Shown here: in pieces, positions 24,656 through 32,825 of the stretch | How positions within the stretch are numbered: position 1 is the stretch's first letter | Layout: each line of letters opens with the position of its first letter | DNA from: an uncultured delta proteobacterium | Lineage (GTDB): Bacteria; Desulfobacterota; Desulfovibrionia; Desulfovibrionales; Desulfovibrionaceae | Direction: 5' to 3' | NCBI GenBank assembly: GCA_903843965.1 | Contig: CAIMRY010000026.1 | Span: forward strand, 1-64,000 | DNA: 64,000 bases | Notes under the pieces: generated by a model | Databases searched by the model: none | What the model was told of the DNA's origin: nothing | The model's input: the letters and a program-made list of their open reading frames with translations, nothing else | Made by a program: the position numbers and the translations under genes

Positions 24656-25842
24656 GCGAAGGGGCCGCACAGACCGCACAGAAGGATGCCGCCGGGCTGC
24701 GCCGCGAGATCCTGGGCCGCACCAAGAGCGTGGTGGTCAAGGTCGGCAGCGCGGTTTTGACCTCGGACATGGGCCTGGACCCGGGCATCGTGGGGCGGCT
24801 GGTGGACCAGGTCGCCGCGCTGCACGACCAGGGCCTGGAGGTGGTGCTGGTCAGCTCCGGGGCCGTGGCCGCCGGTCGCACGCGCATCCGCCAGAGCCTG
24901 CCCGAGGCCGCGAAGATCGACTTCGCCGAGCTGCCCTCGCGCCAGGCCGCCTCGGCCATCGGCCAGAGCCGCTTGATGCACGCCTACGACGAGGCCTTCA
25001 GCCGCTATGGCAAGACCGTGGCCCAGATCCTGCTGACGCGCGAGGACCTGCGCTCCCGCGCGCGTTTCCGCAACGCCAGCAACACCATCCGCAGGCTGCT
25101 CGACTGGGGCGTCATCCCCATCGTCAACGAGAACGACACCGTGGCCGTGGCCGAGCTCAAGTTCGGCGACAACGACACGCTGGCCAGCCTCATGGTGGAC
25201 CTGGTGGGCGCGGACCTGTTCGTGAACCTGACCTCCGCCGACGGCGTGTTTGACAAGAACCCGGACAAGAACCCGGACGCATGCTGCGTGCCCCTGATCG
25301 AGGATATCGAGAGCCTGGACATCGAGGCCATGTGCGACGGCAAGACCTCCGTGGGCTCCGGCGGCATGTACTCAAAGCTCCGCGCCGCGCGCCGCGCCGC
25401 ACAGCTCGGCGTGCCCACGCTCATTGTTTCCGGCAAAGGCCAGCTGGCCTTGACGCGCATCTTCGCCGGGGAGGTGCTGGGCACCCTGGTGCTGCCCTGC
25501 GGACGGCTGGTCTCGCACCGCAAGTTCTGGCTGGCCTACCACGACGACCCGGCAGGCACCGTGCGCGTCGACGCCGGGGCGGCCAGGGCCCTGCGCGAGA
25601 ACGGCAAGAGCCTTTTGCCCGCAGGCATCCGCGAGGTCGAGGGCCCCTTTGAGCGCGGCGCGCTGGTGCGCATCGTGGACCTGGAGGGCCGCCACGTGGG
25701 CGTGGGCCAGGCCAACTACTCCAGCGAGGAGCTCATCCGCATCAAGGGCCGCAAGAGCGCGGAGCTGGCCGCCATGCTGGGCTCGGCCCCGTACCCCGAG
25801 GCCGTGCACCGCGACAACCTGCTGCTCGACGCCGCGCTGTAG
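24652..25842 (+). CDS. proB: Glutamate 5-kinase with PUA domain
   Basis: 396 residues from ATG 24652, which overlaps the obgE stop. The amino-acid kinase domain (about 20-270) has VVVKVGSAVLTS, VSSGAVAAGR, IPIVNENDTVAV and VGSGGMYSK. A C-terminal PUA domain (about 285-390) contains the LLPAGIREVEGPFERGALV stretch. It phosphorylates glutamate in the first step of proline synthesis. proA is not in the window. The longer upstream frame runs through obgE and is not the start. Confidence 0.97.
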   Translation: MSEGAAQTAQKDAAGLRREILGRTKSVVVKVGSAVLTSDMGLDPGIVGRLVDQVAALHDQGLEVVLVSSGAVAAGRTRIRQSLPEAAKIDFAELPSRQAASAIGQSRLMHAYDEAFSRYGKTVAQILLTREDLRSRARFRNASNTIRRLLDWGVIPIVNENDTVAVAELKFGDNDTLASLMVDLVGADLFVNLTSADGVFDKNPDKNPDACCVPLIEDIESLDIEAMCDGKTSVGSGGMYSKLRAARRAAQLGVPTLIVSGKGQLALTRIFAGEVLGTLVLPCGRLVSHRKFWLAYHDDPAGTVRVDAGAARALRENGKSLLPAGIREVEGPFERGALVRIVDLEGRHVGVGQANYSSEELIRIKGRKSAELAAMLGSAPYPEAVHRDNLLLDAAL

Positions 25843-25865
25843 TTCCGCATTTTTCGCCGCAAACG

Positions 25866-25905
25866 AAACGGGCCGCCTTCCATGACTGGAGGGCGGCCTG
25901 TTTTG
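25866..25905 (+). terminator. Terminator after proB
   Basis: GGCCGCC (25871-25877) pairs with GGCGGCC (25892-25898), with an inner TCCA/TGGA stem and a TGTTTTGTT tail. A near copy of the whole hairpin occurs at 26683-26723. Confidence 0.88.
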
Positions 25906-26074
25906 TTGTGCCTGGCCGGGCCTCGTGCTGCGTCCTTGAACAAAAGAAACGCAATCGGCAGGGCAAAAGCGTTTCAGATGCAGCGTTGCCAGGCGGCAAT
26001 CAGACCGTTAATCAGGACGAGTTCATCAGGCCGGGCGATCAGACCGGCAAGGGCCACGACACGAGGCCACGGCG

Positions 26075-26446
26075 CTAGTTGTTCGTGCACTGCGTGATCT
26101 GGTCCTTGGGGAGCTGGACCTCTGAGCCCTGGTAGGCCGTTGTGCCGTATTCCGGCAGGATGGCGCTGTCCGCGCCGATGATCTTGGTGACCTTCATGAA
26201 CGCCTGGGTGGTCGAGCCACCGGTGTATCTGCCCTGCATGACGACTTTTTCGCCACGGTTCATACGGCCCTGGCCAGTGAACTCGATCTGTACGCAGTCG
26301 CCCACGGACGGCCAGACGTTCACGGCCTTCTCCGCCTTGTCCACATTTGCAAGCCGCACTTCATAGGAGTGGTTGTTGTAGGCCGTATACAGCGCAAACA
26401 ACAGCCCAATGGCCAGCAACAGGGTAAAGACATTACGCTTCTTCAT
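26075..26446 (-). CDS. Unknown single-pass membrane protein, 123 aa
   Basis: ATG 26446 begins MKKRNVFTLLLAIGLLFALY, a signal anchor or uncleaved signal peptide. The soluble part is small and beta-rich (VGDCVQIEFTGQGRMNRGEK, then RYTGGSTTQAFMKVTKI) and has two cysteines that could form a disulfide. I do not recognise the family. The frame extends upstream to 26545 but those residues do not look like a leader. It lies between two near-identical terminator hairpins. Confidence 0.65.
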   Translation of the reverse strand: MKKRNVFTLLLAIGLLFALYTAYNNHSYEVRLANVDKAEKAVNVWPSVGDCVQIEFTGQGRMNRGEKVVMQGRYTGGSTTQAFMKVTKIIGADSAILPEYGTTAYQGSEVQLPKDQITQCTNN

Positions 26447-26799
26447 TTCAGCCACCAATTCCAGTGTCGCTTGTTTTTTGCAAAGAGTGCCAGCCGTGAA
26501 CGGCCCTGGTTCCTGGAACTTATTAAAGGTCCGAATGCGACCCATAGATGTTCATACCATGTGCGCAAGGGGAGTGCAACACAGCGGCTGTTCTTTCGCG
26601 CCTGGGGCAATGGGAAGCGCAGGGCCTGGCATGTCGCCGCCATGCGCGGCGCGGCAGCCGCAGGCAGGCGCTGGTGCAAACAAAACGGGCCGCCTTCCTT
26701 CAACTGGAGGGCGGCCCGGTTTGTATCGGCGTGGCGCGCGTTGTCGGGGCAACGCTCAGTACATCAACACTCAGTGCATCAACGCTCAGTGCATCGTGC
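26447..26799. other. Non-coding stretch with terminator and 15-bp tandem repeat
   Basis: No gene is supported in these 353 bases. The right part holds the second terminator hairpin and a tandem repeat that runs into the 3' end of the SGNH hydrolase gene. Long frames crossing this region are antisense shadows of that hydrolase. Confidence 0.5.
26683..26723. terminator. Second copy of the proB-type terminator hairpin
   Basis: GGGCCGCC (26687-26694) pairs with GGCGGCCC (26710-26717). The flanks AAAACGGGCCGCCTTCC and CTGGAGGGCGGCC closely match the hairpin at 25866-25905, so it is a dispersed repeat as well as a likely terminator. Confidence 0.75.
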
Positions 26800-26808
26800 T
26801 CAGTACAT
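26750..26808. repeat. 15-bp tandem repeat at the SGNH gene 3' end
   Basis: Three units of CAACRCTCAGTRCAT plus a 14-base variant. The gene's stop codon (TCA on the plus strand, 26800-26802) lies within the last unit and the same trinucleotide recurs in the others. Confidence 0.75.
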
Positions 26809-27915
26809 CGGATACACCCCGCCCACGGCGGCGCGCATCTGCTGGGTCACGTCCAGGCCCGGCAGCACGCGGTCGCGCACAAAGCGGGCGATGAGCTCGC
26901 AGCCCTTGGCGTTGGGATGGGCGCTGCGGGAGTCCTGGGAGTAGATGCGGCCGCCCACGAAGTGCCGCAAATAGCCGGAAAGATCGAAGCAGGGCAGGTC
27001 CAGGTCGGCGCAGGCGGAGCGCAGCTCGGAGAGCAGGGTGGCCTCGGCCACGGCGAGACGCTCCAGCGAGTGGCGGTCGCGCACCTCGGCCTCGTCCAGG
27101 CGGGTGGCCACCAGGTACTCGCGGGTGGGGATGAGCATGACGCCCAGGGTGAAGCCGTAGTTCAGCGAGAGGTCGCGCAGGTGGCCCAGCACCTTGCGGG
27201 TGATCATGAGCCCGGCGGCGATGGCCGGGTGGGACAGGTCCTGCACGGCGTGGCGGAAGTGCTCGGAGAGATAGAAGCGGCTGGCCTCGATGGTGCAGGG
27301 GTTCACGTCGGGCTCGCCGCGCTGGCCCAGTTCGGCCAGAATCTCCGCCTGGGTCAGGTCCGGCCGCTCGGCCATGAGCCGGGCCACGGCGCGCTCGGCG
27401 CGCTTCTTGGCCGTGAGGTCGGCCAGGGGCAGGCCGGCCCAGCTGGGGTTCCAGAAGCTTTTGGCCAGGGGCGAGGTGCTGGCCCGGGCGCACTGGAAGG
27501 CCTCGGCGATGTCGTTGCCGGTGTGCAGGCCCACGATGACGCGGCGCGGGGAAAGATACAGCAGCTCCTCCAGGGCCAGGGCGTACTGCACGCTGCCCCA
27601 GCCGCCGACCCCGGCGTTGTAGACCGGCACGCCGGACTCCGCCTGCAGGCGGAAGGGCCAGCACTGGTCGGCGCGCACGGTTGCGCCGTAGACGTGGGAG
27701 TCGCCGATGACGATGAGCTCGGCCTGGTCGGGCACCTCGCGGTTGCGCATGCCCAGGGCGTCGTGCTCCGGGTGTTCCGGGTTGCCGCGCATGAGCATGG
27801 CCGGGTCGTGCACGCTACGGGGAATGCCCAGGGGCGAGTGGCCGCTGGCGGCTTTGCCCAGGTAGCCCTGGAGCAGCTCGAATTGACGGATCGTGGTCAT
27901 GACATGTGCGCGCAT
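26800..27915 (-). CDS. SGNH/GDSL-type hydrolase
   Basis: 371 residues. Block I is IVIGDSHVYG with the nucleophile Ser, block II includes NAGVGGWG, block III is GLHTGNDI with Asn, and block V is SAHPN with the catalytic His. This fits SGNH hydrolases or acyltransferases acting on esters of lipids or carbohydrates; the substrate is unknown. There is no signal peptide. ATG 27915 is preferred, close behind a GGGGGG run; the frame opens upstream to 27969. It has a tandem repeat around its stop. Confidence 0.82.
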   Translation of the reverse strand: MRAHVMTTIRQFELLQGYLGKAASGHSPLGIPRSVHDPAMLMRGNPEHPEHDALGMRNREVPDQAELIVIGDSHVYGATVRADQCWPFRLQAESGVPVYNAGVGGWGSVQYALALEELLYLSPRRVIVGLHTGNDIAEAFQCARASTSPLAKSFWNPSWAGLPLADLTAKKRAERAVARLMAERPDLTQAEILAELGQRGEPDVNPCTIEASRFYLSEHFRHAVQDLSHPAIAAGLMITRKVLGHLRDLSLNYGFTLGVMLIPTREYLVATRLDEAEVRDRHSLERLAVAEATLLSELRSACADLDLPCFDLSGYLRHFVGGRIYSQDSRSAHPNAKGCELIARFVRDRVLPGLDVTQQMRAAVGGVYPMY

Positions 27916-28392
27916 GGAACCCCCCTGGACATCGTGCTTGGCGCTGGCGCGCTTGCGTGGCGCGGGCAATTTCTTCCCGCGTCACTGGATGTGCAAGGGG
28001 TGTGCCGGGCCGCCGCAGACCATCCAGACCCTGGCGGCATTTTCGTTTGCCCGCAGTTTTGCACCGGAAAATCCGGCCTCTCATGTCGAAAACGCCGCCT
28101 GGGCGAGGCCCCGGAAATACTTCTAAACGGACTCTAGAAAATATTGTGAATATTCTCGCCACAGAACTACGCAGTGGTTGTGGAAAAGCACATATTTTTG
28201 CTAAAAATTGGCCATAACTCGCCGTAACAGTCGGAAATAGGTGGAGGAGCGCCTGCCCGTGTCCGGGCGGCCTGTACAGAAATCGGCCAATGGTGTAGTT
28301 TCAAAACCGTGGCGCCGGGATGGTCCGGGAACGCCTGACCAGGCCGTTTTGGCCGGGCGGGACTCTTTTTTAGCTGGGGAGCAGGGCATCAC
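27916..28392. other. Divergent promoter region for SGNH hydrolase and nrdG
   Basis: About 475 bases without a gene. An AT-rich patch contains AATATT-GTG-AATATT (28140-28154) and a CCACA/TGTGG pair further right (28160-28185). These could be regulator sites for nrdG (NrdR or a redox regulator), but I cannot assign them. Confidence 0.45.
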
Positions 28393-29067
28393 GTGAATCC
28401 GGAAACCGCCTGGCGACATTTGCGGGGGCTGACCCCCCTAAGCCTCTGCGACTGGCCCGGCCGACCCTGCTGCGTGGTCTTTCTGGGCGGCTGCAACCTG
28501 CGCTGCCCCACCTGCCACAACGCCGCCCTGGCCTGGGACATGGACAGCCAGCCCCAGCTGCCCCTGGCCCGGCTCAAAGCCTTTTTGTCCAGCCGCGCGC
28601 GCTGGCTTTCCGGGATCACGGTCAGCGGGGGCGAGCCCACGAACGTCTCCGGCATCGGCATGATCCTGCACGAGATCGCGGCCTTTGGCCTGCCCATCAA
28701 GCTCGACACCAACGGCATGCGCCCGGACGTGGTCGAGGCGCTCCTGGCCGAGGGCCTGGTGGAGCTCTTCTCCGTGGATGTGAAGGGCCCGCTGGACCAG
28801 TACCCGGCCCTCACCGGCGAGGCCGTGAGCGAGCGCGACGCCCGCAACAGCCTTGCGCGCATCTTCGCCCTGGCCGAGGGGCGTCCCGGGGCCTTCGCCT
28901 TCCGCACCACCCTGGTGCCCCAACTTTCCGAAGCAGACATCACCACCGTGCGCGGTCTTTTGCCCGCCGGGTTCACCCTTGCCACACAGGACTACAAGCC
29001 CCCAAGGAGGCCCCATGCCCTCGCAGATACTCAAGCGCGACGGACGGCTGGAAACCTGGTCCAATGA
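28393..29067 (+). CDS. nrdG: Anaerobic ribonucleotide reductase activating radical-SAM protein
   Basis: 224 residues from GTG 28393. The radical-SAM motif is CNLRCPTC (CxxxCxxC), preceded by LSLCDWPGRPCCVVFLGG and followed by the SAM-binding TVSGGEPT. This matches the NrdG-type activase (pyruvate formate-lyase activase-like) that puts the glycyl radical on NrdD. The frame continues 53 bases into nrdD. Confidence 0.93.
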   Translation: MNPETAWRHLRGLTPLSLCDWPGRPCCVVFLGGCNLRCPTCHNAALAWDMDSQPQLPLARLKAFLSSRARWLSGITVSGGEPTNVSGIGMILHEIAAFGLPIKLDTNGMRPDVVEALLAEGLVELFSVDVKGPLDQYPALTGEAVSERDARNSLARIFALAEGRPGAFAFRTTLVPQLSEADITTVRGLLPAGFTLATQDYKPPRRPHALADTQARRTAGNLVQ

Positions 29068-31075
29068 CCGCATCGCCCAGGCCATCTTCAAGGCCCTGTC
29101 CGCCAGCGGCGTCAAGGACCCTCTCTTAAGCCGCCGCCTGGCGCAGAAGGTCGAGTCCAAGCTCAAGGATGTGGACATCCCGGAGCAGGAGCACGTGCAG
29201 GACATGGTCGAGCTGGTGCTCATGGAGATGCGCCAGTTCGCGGTGGCCCGCAAATACATCCTGTACCGCGAGAAGCGCCGCGCCCTGCGCAACCAGCGCG
29301 AGGCCTTCCTGGACATCACCGAGACCATCGACGAGTACCTGGACAAGAGCGACTGGCGCGTGGCCGAGAACTCCAACATGAGCCACAGCTTCCAGGGGCT
29401 CATGCTGCACCTCTCGGGCACGGTCCAGGCGCGCTACGCCCTGGAAAAATACCCGGAGGAGGTGCGCCTGGCCCACGAGCACGGCTACTTCCACATCCAC
29501 GACCTGTCCTTTGGCCTGGCCGGATACTGCGCGGGCTGGAGCCTGCGCGACCTGTTGCTGGAGGGCTTCAACCTGGAGGGCCGCTCCTGCGCCGGGCCCG
29601 CCCGGCACTTCGACTCCGCCCTGGGCCAGATGGTGAACTTCCTGGGCACGCTCCAGAACGAGTGGGCCGGGGCCCAGGCCTTCAACAACGTGGATACCTA
29701 CCTCGCGCCCTTCATCCGCCACGACGGCCTGTCCTACAAGAAGGTGCGCCAGGCGGTGCAGAAGTTCGTGTTCAACCTGAACACCACCAGCCGCTGGGGC
29801 GGGCAGAGCCCCTTCACCAACCTGACCTTTGACCTGACCCCGCCCAAACATATCGCCGGGGAAGCCATCATCATCGGCGGCAAGCTTTTGGACCAGACCT
29901 ACGGCGAGTTTGCGCCGGAGATGGAGATGTTCAACCGGGCCTTTTTGGAGGTCATGCTCGACGGCGACTACGCCGGGCAGATCTTCTCGTTTCCCATCCC
30001 AACGTACAACGTCACCGAGGACTTCCCCTGGGAGACGGAGATCGGCGAGCTTTTGCTCAAGCTCACGGCCAAGTACGGCGCGCCGTACTTCCAGAACTTC
30101 ATCAATTCCGACCTTTCTCCGGAAGACGTGCGCAGCATGTGCTGCCGTTTGCAGATGGACCTGCGCCAGCTGCGCAACAAGGTCGGCGGGCTGTTCGGCG
30201 CCGGGGATCTCACCGGCTCCATCGGCGTGGTCACCATCAACCTGCCCAAGCTGGCCTATCTCTCGCAGGGGGAAGACGAGTTCCTGGGCCTGGTGGAGGA
30301 GTACGCCACGCTGGCCAAGGACTGCCTGGAGTTCAAGCGCAAGCTCATCACCAACAACCTCGAGCGCGGCATGTTCCCCTGGACCAAGCGCTACCTGAAG
30401 AACGCCTTCCGGGGGCACTTCTCCACCATCGGCATCCTGGGCGGGCACGAGGCCTGCCTGAACCTCATCGGCAAGGGCATTGAGACCGAGAACGGCATGC
30501 GCCTGATGCGCCGCACCTTGAACCGCCTGCGCGACATCACCGCGCGGTTCCAGGAGGAGACAGGCACCCTGTACAACCTGGAGGCCACCCCGGCCGAGGG
30601 CACCAGCTACCGCCTGGCCAAGATCGACCGCAACCTCTACGCGGACATCATCACATCCGGCAACGGCACGCCGTACTACACCAACTCCACCTGCCTGCCC
30701 GTGGGCCATTCCGAGGACGTGGTGGCCTGCCTGGAGCACCAGGACCAGCTGCAGCCCCTGTACACCGGCGGCACGGTGTTCCACACCTTCCTGGGCGAGA
30801 GCGTGGCCGACCTGGCGAGCTTGCGCGAGTTCATCATCAAGAGCTTCCGCAACACCAAGCTGCCGTTCTTGTCCATCACGCCCACCTTCAGCGTGTGCAA
30901 GGACCACGGGTACATCCACGGCGAGCACGAGACCTGCCCCACCTGCGGCCAGCCCGCCGAGATCTTCACGCGCATCGTGGGCTACTACCGGCCCGTTTCC
31001 CGCTGGAACAAGGGCAAGCAGGCCGAGTACGTGGACCGCAAGGTCTATGCCGGAATCTGCGACTGCGACCACTAG
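29015..31075 (+). CDS. nrdD: Anaerobic ribonucleoside-triphosphate reductase
   Basis: 686 residues from ATG 29015, with AAGGAGG four bases before. An N-terminal ATP-cone (ILKRDGRLETWSNDRIAQAIF) is followed by the reductase barrel with the active-site cysteine in NSTCLPVGH. The C-terminal zinc site (VCKDHGYIHG, ETCPTCGQ) and the glycyl radical loop RIVGYYRPVSRWNKGK come last. The enzyme makes dNTPs without oxygen, in line with an anaerobe. It overlaps nrdG by 53 bases. A large perfect hairpin follows its stop. Confidence 0.97.
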   Translation: MPSQILKRDGRLETWSNDRIAQAIFKALSASGVKDPLLSRRLAQKVESKLKDVDIPEQEHVQDMVELVLMEMRQFAVARKYILYREKRRALRNQREAFLDITETIDEYLDKSDWRVAENSNMSHSFQGLMLHLSGTVQARYALEKYPEEVRLAHEHGYFHIHDLSFGLAGYCAGWSLRDLLLEGFNLEGRSCAGPARHFDSALGQMVNFLGTLQNEWAGAQAFNNVDTYLAPFIRHDGLSYKKVRQAVQKFVFNLNTTSRWGGQSPFTNLTFDLTPPKHIAGEAIIIGGKLLDQTYGEFAPEMEMFNRAFLEVMLDGDYAGQIFSFPIPTYNVTEDFPWETEIGELLLKLTAKYGAPYFQNFINSDLSPEDVRSMCCRLQMDLRQLRNKVGGLFGAGDLTGSIGVVTINLPKLAYLSQGEDEFLGLVEEYATLAKDCLEFKRKLITNNLERGMFPWTKRYLKNAFRGHFSTIGILGGHEACLNLIGKGIETENGMRLMRRTLNRLRDITARFQEETGTLYNLEATPAEGTSYRLAKIDRNLYADIITSGNGTPYYTNSTCLPVGHSEDVVACLEHQDQLQPLYTGGTVFHTFLGESVADLASLREFIIKSFRNTKLPFLSITPTFSVCKDHGYIHGEHETCPTCGQPAEIFTRIVGYYRPVSRWNKGKQAEYVDRKVYAGICDCDH

Positions 31076-31146
31076 GCGCAAGACGCCAGGGGCTCCGCCC
31101 CCGGCACCCCCGCCAAAGGGCCTGAGGCCCTCTGGACTCCCCATGG

Positions 31147-31195
31147 CAAGCGAAAGAGCTGGGACGCGCATCGCGCGTCCCAGCTCTTTCGCTTG
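31147..31195. terminator. Perfect 23-bp hairpin after nrdD
   Basis: Positions 31147-31169 are perfectly complementary to 31173-31195 with a three-base loop (ATC). The stem includes GAAAGAGCTGGGACGCGC. No T run follows, so it may work as a rho-independent-like structure for both converging genes or be a mobile palindromic repeat. Confidence 0.75.
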
Positions 31196-31255
31196 AATCG
31201 AGGGGGTCGGGGGAAATGATTTCCCCCGGCGGGGTTCAAGGGGCGGCGTCCCTTG
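31196..31255. repeat. GC-rich palindromic intergenic repeat
   Basis: TCGGGGGAAATGATTTCCCCCGG contains a GGGGGAAAT/ATTTCCCCC inverted repeat and lies next to GGGGTTCAAGGGG. Left of the hairpin the mirror-like string GGGGCTCCGCCCCCGG occurs. It looks like a short dispersed intergenic element. Confidence 0.45.
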
Positions 31256-31261
31256 TTCTTG

Positions 31262-32056
31262 TTACAGCCAATTCACCGGCGCGCTATTCCTGGGCGGCAC
31301 CAGGGAGTACTTGTACTTGGGCACGCCGAGCATGAGCGCGCCGCAGACCTTGCGGTCCTTGGGCAGGCCGATGGAGGCCGCCAGCTCCGGGGTGTCCACC
31401 AGGGCCCGGTGCAGCAGCCCGGCCCAGCACACCCCCAGTCCGCCCGCAGCCGCAGCCAGCTCCAGGTAACTCAGGGCGATGCTGCAATCCACGTCGCCCC
31501 ACTGGTTGTCCGCGTGTCCACAGGCCACCACCACATGCGGCGCGCCGCGCAGGATGCGGTCGTTGCCGAGGTCCCACTGCTCGACGAAGCGCGCGAAGTA
31601 GGGCCGGGCCTGGATGTTGGCGCGCATCCATTCCGCCACGCCCCCAGCCAGGGTCTTTGTTTTGGCCGGGTCGGCCAGGACGAGGTAGCTGACCTGCTGC
31701 GTGTTCACGGCCGTGGGGGCGAAGCGAGCGATGTCCAGAAGCCCGGCCAGGGTCTCGCGCGGCACGGCCTGGTCCTTGAACTCGCGCACGGAGCGCCGGA
31801 ATTTCATGAGCCCGGCCAGGGCGGGCAGCGTTGCGCGCTCGCGCGGGGCGGGCAGGCAGTCCGCCATGGGGGCCCGGGAATTGTCCAGGGCGCCAAAGGG
31901 ACAGATGGCCACGCAGTGGCCGCAGCCCATGCAGCTGGATTCGTTGACCGGAACCGGGTAGCCCTCGGCGTCGGCCTCGATGCAGCCGACAGGGCAGGCG
32001 GCCAAGCAGATGCCGTCGCGTCTGCACAGTTCTTTGTCCACAGTGATCAGTTCCAT
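31262..32056 (-). CDS. Ferredoxin-nitroreductase fusion protein
   Basis: 264 residues from ATG 32056 (AGGAGA upstream). The N-terminal 60 residues hold two 4Fe-4S motifs (RRDGICLAACPVGC and CMGCGHCVAICPFGA). The rest is a nitroreductase fold with RRSVREF, FAPTAVNTQQVSY and the LGVCWAGLL region that binds FMN. Such fusions reduce nitro compounds or quinone-like substrates with ferredoxin electrons. The divergent HxlR gene is the likely regulator. The C-terminus is complete. Confidence 0.92.
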   Translation of the reverse strand: MELITVDKELCRRDGICLAACPVGCIEADAEGYPVPVNESSCMGCGHCVAICPFGALDNSRAPMADCLPAPRERATLPALAGLMKFRRSVREFKDQAVPRETLAGLLDIARFAPTAVNTQQVSYLVLADPAKTKTLAGGVAEWMRANIQARPYFARFVEQWDLGNDRILRGAPHVVVACGHADNQWGDVDCSIALSYLELAAAAGGLGVCWAGLLHRALVDTPELAASIGLPKDRKVCGALMLGVPKYKYSLVPPRNSAPVNWL

Positions 32057-32116
32057 GCGGGTCTCCTGTTTCGTGGTGGAGGGTTGCTTGCTTCTTGCCT
32101 TTTGGAACAGTATGGT

Positions 32117-32145
32117 TGCTTTTGCAAGCAGGCACATTATTGTGC
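32117..32145. promoter_or_regulatory. Two adjacent palindromes in the nitroreductase/HxlR intergenic region
   Basis: TGCTT-TTGC-AAGCA (32117-32130) and GCACA-TTAT-TGTGC (32132-32145) are perfect palindromes one base apart, between divergent genes. They are good candidates for operator sites of the HxlR regulator; binding is inferred. Confidence 0.5.
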
Positions 32146-32227
32146 TGTAGTATCTCAAATGAAACCGTAAGAATCCCGGCGGCCCCAGGCGCGGTCCTGT
32201 TGGCGGGCAGTCCGGGAAGGGGGAACC

Positions 32228-32605
32228 ATGGTCAAGGAAGCACGAACAGGGGAATGCACGCAGCGCTGCTGCGCGGGCAAACACTATTTCTGCTCTGTGG
32301 AGCTGGCGTTGCAGGTCATTGGCGGCAAGTGGAAACCCATCATCCTGTGGCACTTGAGGACCGGCGACAAGCAGCGCTTTGGCGAACTCAAGCGGCATAT
32401 GCCCAACGTGACGCAAAAGATGCTTACCCAGCAGCTGCGGGAGCTGGAGTCCGATGGCATGATCCTGCGCGAGGTCTACCCCCAGGTCCCGCCCAAGGTC
32501 GAGTATTCGTTGACCGACCTGGGGTTGAGCGTCATGCCGATCCTTGACCAGTTAAGCAAATGGGGTACGCTGTTCGAGGCCGAATACGCCGCTCACGTGG
32601 TCTGA
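32228..32605 (+). CDS. HxlR-family transcriptional regulator
   Basis: 125 residues with the HxlR winged-helix core: CSVELALQVIGGKWKPIILWHL, FGELKRHMPNVTQKMLTQQLREL, then VPPKVEYSLTDLG. N-terminal cysteines (CTQRCC and FC) could sense redox or electrophiles. It is divergent from the ferredoxin-nitroreductase gene, a frequent pairing in which HxlR regulates the reductase. Confidence 0.92.
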   Translation: MVKEARTGECTQRCCAGKHYFCSVELALQVIGGKWKPIILWHLRTGDKQRFGELKRHMPNVTQKMLTQQLRELESDGMILREVYPQVPPKVEYSLTDLGLSVMPILDQLSKWGTLFEAEYAAHVV

Positions 32606-32714
32606 TCCGGAGTCTGCGGGCCGGATGTGGCGTGCAGGGTCGGGGCTGACATGGCCCAGCCCCTGCCGGACCGGTTCTGCGCCTGGGACCTTTAGATATA
32701 TGTTCGCCCCCGCG

Positions 32715-32743
32715 TTGACAGAACGCGCGAAGAGTGGGACTGA
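32715..32743 (+). promoter_or_regulatory. Conserved promoter-like block before binding protein 1
   Basis: TTGACA at 32715-32720 is followed 17 bases later by GACTGA. The same TTGACA with a conserved GAAGNGTGG-type spacer occurs before the other two binding-protein genes (34054 and 35508). Confidence 0.5.
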
Positions 32744-32825
32744 ACACGGACTTGCTGACCACGTGTGGCCGGGGGGCGAGGAAGCGCCGCCCTGGCCCCG
32801 CACTACCCCAGGAGAGCCGGTCCCC

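Noticed and set aside
26548-28137. 529-codon plus-strand open frame
   Set aside because: Antisense to the SGNH hydrolase, which has clear catalytic blocks; the plus reading is low-complexity.
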